Of a stretch of 64,000 nucleotides of DNA, positions 57,276-64,000 are shown one piece after another (position 1 is the stretch's first letter; each line of letters opens with the position of its first letter). The notes below the pieces were generated by a model that was not told where the DNA came from, ran no database searches, and saw only the letters and a program-made list of their open reading frames with translations. Origin of the DNA: Epiperipatus broadwayi (Eukaryota > Onychophora > Udeonychophora > Euonychophora > Peripatidae); the NCBI GenBank assembly GCA_028023455.1, contig JAQFVV010006238.1:3046572-3110571 (forward strand). Reading direction: 5' to 3'. Both the position numbers and the translations under genes were made by a program.

Positions 57276-59215
57276 ATATATAATAATGAAATTTTAAATA
57301 ATTTCCTTAGTAAAATGACATTTTTATAACTGATAAGATATATAAAACAATATTAGTTTAAAATTGTTTATTAAAGGGAAAAAAAGGTTTAACTCTATAT
57401 TTGTAAAATTAATAAAAAACTTATAATTAAAAGTGAACCTATGATCATGTGACATATATAGAGAGAATTATTTTAAAAGAAAAAAAATATTTCCAAAAAA
57501 ATATTTTAGTCACTAAAAGAAAGAGACATTTAAAAATGAGTTGATAATTAATCAATCAAAACAGTTGTTGTTTGAAAACTGACTTTATTTTTTTTTAAAG
57601 AAAACAACAAAACTAATCATCAAGGAGTAAAACTTGTTATTAAAATAACAAATGAACTATACTTTCAATATTGAATCAATTATCAAAATATAATCTTATT
57701 GTAACAAATTAAAATAGGTAAACATCAGATATATATTAAATCTTATCCTATAAAAAGGAAAATGAGTTTTTGCTATTATCAAATATGATAGAAAATGAAA
57801 TTCATTTATATAATTAATCAATTATTGTACCGCACATGTGTGTAGATTATATATATGTTTTGAGTAAACCTATTGGGACATATATGTAAACACATGTTTT
57901 ATGTCATTTGAAAGTGACAACTAAAACTGTTTATTTTGTAACAAGTCCAATATGTTCAGAAATTATATGCACACACATATATGTGTGCATATATATGTCA
58001 ATTGTATTGCAAATAACAATGTGTGTCAGATAGACACATGTAAAATTTTAATAATTTTTTAATTATTAAATCCTCAATTGAAATACATTAATTGTGTATT
58101 ATAAATTGTGTGTCTGTGTGCATATATATATATAAACCACCATGTAATAACTTGAATGTTGTATTAATCACATATATGTAAATCACAATGTGATAATTTG
58201 TTATTATTGTATGTTAATCAAATTCAGAAGGCTTAATTGATATGCATAAACTTATTCTAGACCTTAATATCATTTTTTATTGTTAATAAACTTATTCAAT
58301 TGTTAAAAATTGTATTGCATCATCTCTCAATTACCATAACAGTATCTGAGTTTATATTCTCTGAGCTAGATTTAAGTATAATGGTAGAATATATTAATGG
58401 GGATGTATATTAGTGCTTTTGGGCATCCAGAGATGACAATCATCATCCTGGTTGGTGCAAAAGAGAATACTCTTTAAAGCCCATGCACTACATTTTATTT
58501 TAGTTTAATCTTATTAGAAGTTAAGTTTATAGTTGGTGAGTACAAGAGACCAGAGCAATGATGATGATCAGCATGTTTTAATGTCCCAGCATTATTGTTC
58601 TTCTGACTTTTTATTATGTATTCTGATGGATGAGCACTTAGTTTGTGTCACCAAATTAATGGATTAATAATTGCCCCAAAGTGGCAATGGCTCAATAGTT
58701 AGCCTGATCCATAATAGACCCATTTCAAATCCAGTCACAAGATGGACTGTTGTTTTATTGCATTGATTTTATTTAATGTTGATCATTCATGATGATGAAT
58801 GGTTTCTTGTGAGTATTACTTATGCTGATTTTTATTTTTATATTGAAAATTCTGTTTGATGTATGGTTAATTATACTTATGGATGCTCTAAAGAGTAGCA
58901 TATGGTTAATTATACTTATAGATGCTCTTAAAGAATAGCAACACATGTTTCAAGAAAAAAATATTACAGACTTACTAAATATGTTGTGGACAGTCATATA
59001 TTATATTTTAGATAGATAGAAGGAATAGTCAATCACCTTCTTATTAATAATATAAAACTTGTGATAGTGTCTTCTAATGATATATATTCTTTACTTAATC
59101 ATTTAGAGTTCTCCTTATTTGATAAAATTAAAACAGCTATGTGTAACTTAGAAAATGTAACAGATCTAGATCATAATGAGAATACTTGGAGATGTTTAAA
59201 ATATACTGATGATAA
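57276..59215. other. Intron sequence with a SINE-like tRNA relic and a tandem duplication
   Basis: Near 58680-58740, TGGCTCAATAGTTAGCC and TTTCAAATCCAG resemble tRNA A and B boxes, probably an old SINE. A two-unit duplication of about 40 bp lies at 58862-58940 (TATGGTTAATTATACTTAT twice). Nothing else recognised. Confidence 0.45.
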
Positions 59216-59219
59216 GCTA

Positions 59220-59450
59220 AACCAAATTCTTCATATAGTATTGCCACCATATCAATGGATGCAGGAAGGTTTGTGCATAAGGCTAAACCAAACTCTCCAT
59301 ATAGTATTGTCACCAACTGCATGCATTCATAATCAATGGATGCAGGAAGATTTGTGCATCCCTTATGCACAAACCTTCCTGCATCCATTGATTATGAGCC
59401 TTGCAATTGGTGGCACTACTATATGGAGTGTTTGGTACTCTTATTAACAG
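59220..59450. mobile_element. FBR element, rearranged palindromic copy
   Basis: AACTCTCCATATAGTATTGT and AATCAATGGATGCAGGAAG are mirrored by CTTCCTGCATCCATTGATTA and GTGGCACTACTATATGGAGT. An extra partial head (59220-59280) repeats the left arm directly. Overlapping open frames on both strands (59061-59447) are palindrome translations. Confidence 0.7.
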
Positions 59451-60380
59451 CATGTGTAAGCATATGAAATAGTGTTCATGTGAACTACTGGAATTGTTTA
59501 GAAATATATGAATACTATATAAACTGAATATTTGTTTTTTTTTATTATTTTAATTTTTAAGAATAAATGGAACAGACAAAACTGCTGTAATTATCATTAA
59601 ATGCCATTATTATTCACTAAAACAAAAATATTTAAGTTCTATTAATTAATGGAAAGTTGTTAGTAACTCCATCTAGTTTTAGAAAGTGAAAAAATATTTT
59701 AAACATGTTTTTATTGGCAGGTAAATGCTATGATAATGTCAAAAACAAATGCATAATTTATAAATGGCTTTTATTGACTTATTCAAGACATTTGACTAAG
59801 TAAATCATAAATATTTTTGGCTATATTTGAAATTAATTGATTTATTCAAGACATTTGACTACGTAAATCATAAATATTTGTGGCAAAATTTGAAATCAGC
59901 TGGTTATCTCATAAAGTTTATTATACAGCTTTGATATAATAGTAAAAAATAATGCATTTAAAATGAAAACTGTGTTAAACTGAAATATATACTTAATTTT
60001 TTGTATTTATGAAGTGGTCTTTAGAAAAAAATCAAAGGTGACTTCATAAATCATATATTAAGATGTAGTATTGACAGTTGATTATGTTTCAAGCTTTCTC
60101 AACTTTCCATTTCTTGTGATTGCTTTCAAGTCAAATGACCTTAGCAACAATGAGTTTAAAGTATGCGTATAGTGTGATCTGCAAATATATTTAATAAAAG
60201 GTGGTTCAAATCCAGATTGAATCAAATTAAACAGGCATAGGAGTTTGTTTTTTAAGTGATTAGCTCAGAGGTAACCTAGTTGATAGTACAATATTGGTTG
60301 ATAAATATGTATTCATCTATTTATAGCAAAATAATAAAACACCTGGCAGTTGATAAGTCTGTTTAATTACCAATATATAT
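59451..60380. other. Intron sequence with a direct duplication
   Basis: A two-copy repeat with a 61-bp period at about 59775-59885 (ATTCAAGACATTTGACTAAG and TTCAAGACATTTGACTACG). Otherwise nothing recognised. Confidence 0.5.
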
Positions 60381-62575
60381 TGTAACGAGCACAGACGTTC
60401 GTTACATTGTTTTTTTTTTATATTTAAACATGAAAGTAAATTAAAAAGTTCGCATTTAAAAATTTTCTTTAAGAATTAAAAATTGAAATTAAATATCATC
60501 TTAAACTCGTATATATTAAATCGCACAGATAAAAAAAAAAAAATTATTAAAATAAAACTGTATTAAAAATAGAAAAGGTATTTTAAAAACAAAAACTTAA
60601 AAAGATTTAGAGATAAAAATATATCTTTGATTTGGAAAACAGGTTAATTAATCAGAAATGGAAATGATTGTTAATTAGTTAAATGTAAACCAGCCTTGGG
60701 CATTTAAATGTAAAAACACCGATCAGATAGGAAAACAATAGAAACTTTTAGCAAATGAAATAAATCCATTGGGAAATCGGACCTCAACGAAAAGGATCAT
60801 CACATCGATGACGTAATGTTAAGTCAATCTTTCAAAGTAATATAAAAGGACAAGTTTGGAAATTATTAGTTAGTGACTGGATTATGATTATTACGATGTG
60901 ACAGATAGGTGTTAGTGCGGAGGTGCGGGAGAAGCGATTGAAGAGACGCACGATTCAATCACTTCAGTTTTGCCAAAGAAAGAAAGAGAAATGAACTATC
61001 GTTTTCTATGTTGAGGACCAACTAAATTAAAAACCTCCGAATGAATAAATAAAACATCGGCTAAATGTATACCAATATCTTCAGGACGGTGTGGGAATTC
61101 CCGTTCAAACTTACAAACGACAGATAAAGATGAACTGTTTAAAACCGTAAGAACTTTACAATTAATGAACATTAAATTAAAACTTTTCGTATTTAAAGTA
61201 ATTGCATTAGTTTCCTATCTGACTAAAGTAGTTAAAATGTTATTTGATGTATTTTTTATTTATTTGTGTAATATCATTTCCATTTATTTAATTTTGTTCT
61301 TTAAGTTTATTTATGATTTCTGTTTTCCGATAAATTAAAATATATCAATGTTAAACTTAAGTTGGGCATGAATGGCTGTATAGATTTGTAAAGTTATATT
61401 AGGGGAGGGTAATCTTAGGTTATTTATGTCGTTGTTAGATTGGGTCAATGGATTGGATATATTGATGTAGTTAGTAGATGTAATCGAAGATTCGCTACTG
61501 GCAGAATCGTTTATATATACGCCGCACTCACCTGTTTGCCTATGGAAGGAATTATAAGACGGAGAACGCAGTTCCTTTCTATGGAGTTTTTTTTTATTGT
61601 TCTTCTCGTTAGATGTAATATTCCTATCTGATTGAGAGTCAATGTCTTTTCTTAATTCTTTTGGTGCTGCCGTATTTCGTATTACATTGAATACATCGAT
61701 ATATCAGATGGATTGATGCCAGTTTGACTGCGAATTTTAGCCTAAGGTTAAATAGGGATAGAATATTTTATTTTCAAAGGCAAATCTATGTAGTCTATTC
61801 ATACTTGACCTTAAATAAACATGCATTAAATTTAAGTTGTTTATAGACGCTTGCATGGATTGGTTATCGGTTAAGTATGTTTTGGGTTTTCATATTTTAT
61901 CAAAATATATAGACATTCGATAAATAACGATACCTTACGGTGAGTATCTAAAATGTATTTATTCGGATGTCTTTTAAGTTATTGGTGACAATGCAAGTAT
62001 CTTATGGTGAATACTATTGGGTTACGTATAAATTTCCCTCCGCAATTGTCAGTAATCAATAATTTTATATTTTGATCGCTTATGTTTACTTTGGAATGTT
62101 TTTAACCGTGTAATCTATGTAACCGATCTATAGCAACTTATTATAACAAGCTTTTATAATCCCATCTGTGCGAACTTAATTAAAATATAAAATTAGAATG
62201 TAATAGTAATTAAAGGTAAATTAAAGTCAAAAATCAAAGTTAAAAAATAATGTTAAATGTTAAAATGTAAAACAAATACTAAAATAATTTTAAATCTTAT
62301 ATATATGTGTATAAATAAATATTTTTATGTGTTAATTTCTGGCAGGGGCTTTTATTCTTTTATATTTAAGATATAAAAATTTATAGATTTTTATCTCAGC
62401 ATCTCCGTTGAGCTAGTGACATGGGCTAATGACCGGAACCAAAATATTTAAAAAAAAAAAAATTTTTTTCTTTGACTTACGTATCTGCCTACTTTATAAT
62501 TTTTTCTAGGTTCAAATGCCTAGATGGCGCCCCGTAGTGCAGATGATGTTAAGTCGCTTTCTCCGTATCGTTACA
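60381..62575 (+). mobile_element. Solo-LTR-like element, 2.2 kb
   Basis: Begins TGTAACGAGCACAG and ends CCGTATCGTTACA, satisfying TG...CA with complementary 8-bp ends (TGTAACGA/TCGTTACA). The first 26 bases also fold back on themselves (TCGTTACA at 60399-60406). Inside are a TATA box (TATAAAAGGAC at 60841), a GC-richer stretch at 60880-60990 and an AATAAATAAAA polyadenylation-type signal at about 61043. This is the order expected of a promoter-bearing LTR on the + strand. Flanks are TA-rich on both sides, so the target duplication is ambiguous. No second copy in the window; the open frame 61440-61631 has no domain. Confidence 0.6.
60841..60848 (+). promoter_or_regulatory. TATA box of the LTR-like element
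   Basis: TATAAAAG followed by about 30 bases of A/T-rich sequence and then a more GC-balanced segment. Interpreted as the element's own pol II promoter. Confidence 0.45.
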
Positions 62576-62904
62576 ATATATATATATGTGTGTGTGTGCT
62601 TGTCCACATTAATTATCTGCCAAAAGCAGGATCCACATACTAAAGTAGACCAGTTTCCAAATCTCTCTGATCCCTGCTTTATTTTTTAAAAATCCATAGT
62701 TTTTTTAAAGATTATCAACCATCTACTTTTTCTTCTCATCCATCTACTTTATCTTTAAGAGCAATTTTCATAATTTTTCTGTCTACTAACATTAGAAGAG
62801 TAATTTACATTGCTTTTTAAAACATAGTAGTATATATAGATTTAATACAATTTTATTTTTCTTCCTCCTTTTTTTATATATTGATTTTTATATTTACATA
62901 TAAC
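62576..62904. other. Intron sequence after the LTR-like element
   Basis: Starts with a TATA/TGTG microsatellite; nothing else recognised. Confidence 0.5.
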
Positions 62905-63033
62905 ATTTCCAACATTCTTGTATACATAACAATATTATTTTTTATGCCAAAACTTTGTTCTTACAGTTCTGATGCAAGAATAAAGTTTTGGCTTAAAAAA
63001 TAATATTGTTACGTGTATAAGACGGTTGGAAAT
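62905..63033. repeat. Hairpin (MITE-like) 102 bp upstream of the FAS1-2 exon
   Basis: The arms 62905-62961 and 62976-63033 are reverse complements: ATTTCCAACATTCTTGTATA against ATACACG..ACGGTTGGAAAT-type, and CCAAAACTTTGTTCTT against AAGAATAAAGTTTTGG. The loop is about 14 bases. Confidence 0.8.
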
Positions 63034-63134
63034 GGTATGATATTTATATATAGATTTAAAATAGTTAGACAATAACTGATATCTTTAAGTATAATATTGA
63101 TTGTAAATTCAATATAGATTTTGTTGACGTTTAG

Positions 63135-63347
63135 CTTTTGTAAAGTATCATATTCTTCATGGAATAACTTGCGCATCTGTTATTTATCATCGAACTAAAT
63201 GGAAGACCCTAGAGGGCAGTACAATCGAACTTAGTTGCAATGAAAGTCATGTGATAATCAATAATTCAGGAGACATAGAAGAAGCTGATATAATAGCATC
63301 AAATGGTGTTGTTCATATTATTAACAGAGTTCTTATTCCAAGACGGG
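63135..63347 (+). CDS. Fasciclin-domain matrix protein (TGFBI/periostin-like), FAS1-2 terminal exon
   Basis: A 213-bp exon. The acceptor GTTTAG ends at 63134 and the donor GTAATA starts at 63348. It begins by completing a phase-1 codon and ends in phase 1. It encodes FVKYHILHGITCASVIYHRT, KWKTLEGSTIELSCNES and ASNGVVHIINRVLIPRRG. The YHIL-C pattern, TLEGST and the NGVVHIIN H2 box match the second half of FAS1-2 of TGFBI/periostin. Joined to 41039 it completes that domain. Phase-1 introns around FAS1 units allow domain repetition. The next domain would lie past the window edge. Confidence 0.93.
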
Positions 63348-64000
63348 GTAATAATTTTTTTTCAATAATTATTTATTGATTATCAATTAGCGTAATTGTC
63401 ATAATTATTAACTATAATATTATTACTTTATTTGATTCCTGAATATACAAACATGGTGATAATATTAAGAAATTTGTAATGTGCCACAGACCAATAATTT
63501 TTTTATTATGGATAAAATAGTAAAGTATAATTATTGTAGTGTTGCAGTGTTTTCAGAAAGTTAAAACTCAGCTGAAACTGTATAAATAAGGTTGGATTCA
63601 TAGAGGTTTATAACTTAGTTATTTAATTATTTGTAAGATGTTTTAAAATTACAACTGTTTTGTAAAGGTTGTTAACTCCATTGTTGGTTCTACTTTTAGA
63701 CTTACAGCCTTAACATGTTCACTCGATGGGGAGTATGTTAATTGGGAGAAAGAAAAGAAAACAAGAGAAAATGTTCTTTTTTTTTTACTTCACTCGATTC
63801 ATCAATGCTTCTACATTTGCCATCCCCTCTAGTTATTATTTCTAGAGTTAATAAGTCATTCAGTGCACCTCCCCTCATTCTAGAATATAGTCTTTTTAGT
63901 TTGATTGGTAATCTGTGTTTTTGTGAGTTTCTGAGAACAGATCGGTCACTTTCCTGGTCTGTTTGATTGTATGCAGAGCTGATGGAGTCTGTTCTTCCTT
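63348..64000. other. Intron sequence at the window end
   Basis: No further exon recognised; the open frame at 63742-63966 has no domain. Confidence 0.5.

Noticed and set aside
59061-59447. 128-aa open frame with repeated LNQTLHIVL segments
   Set aside because: It translates the rearranged FBR palindrome; a matching frame exists on the other strand for the same reason.

Overview
The window looks like intronic and repeat-rich DNA from an AT-rich animal genome. A mollusc, most likely a cephalopod such as an octopus, is my best guess. The grounds are the very long introns, abundant TA and GATG microsatellites, tRNA-like SINEs and several RTE/CR1-type LINEs. The species call is inference. Nothing bacterial is present: no operons, no ribosome binding sites, no CRISPR array.

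Host gene. Four + strand exons (9171-9235, 33257-33585, 40748-41039, 63135-63347) join in compatible phases (1, 0, 1) into one partial gene of the TGFBI (ig-h3)/periostin family. It is a secreted matrix protein with an EMI domain followed by FAS1 (fasciclin) domains. The exons cover the end of EMI, all of FAS1-1 and essentially all of FAS1-2. The 5' exons and the later FAS1 domains lie outside the window or were not recognised. The gene's introns of about 24, 7.2 and 22 kb contain almost everything else.

Mobile DNA. (1) An RTE-clade LINE is present as a near-intact 3.3 kb copy (34763-38059, -), a copy with an internal inversion (3873-6840), a decayed + copy (23797-26940) and older fragments. 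Its 3' tail is a GATGAT-type repeat. (2) A second LINE (here LINE-B, CR1/L2/Jockey-like, C-terminal CxxC-HxxxxC knuckle, pentanucleotide 3' tail) forms a head-to-tail cluster at 2178-8905 plus scattered 5'-truncated copies. (3) A third LINE remnant lies at 17990-18560. (4) An LTR retrotransposon with 2.5 kb LTRs and an internal region of under 2 kb carrying only a gag-like ORF spans 45555-52573. (5) A 2.2 kb solo-LTR-like element lies at 60381-62575. (6) hAT-type elements lie at 34357-38297 (containing the RTE copy) and 43939-44740. (7) A small repeat family here called FBR has complementary ends, yet its copies are flanked by 10-13 bp duplications. One 1.5 kb compound copy (11257-12778) contains direct and inverted units. 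(8) Further foldback elements lie at 52921-53381 (tRNA-like loop), 53576-54236 and 62905-63033.

Most of the remaining sequence is AT-rich intron in which I see no gene. The unusual material is in the repeats: the twin-priming-type inversion, the compound FBR copy, the gag-only long-LTR element and the nested insertions. No novel multi-gene system is visible.
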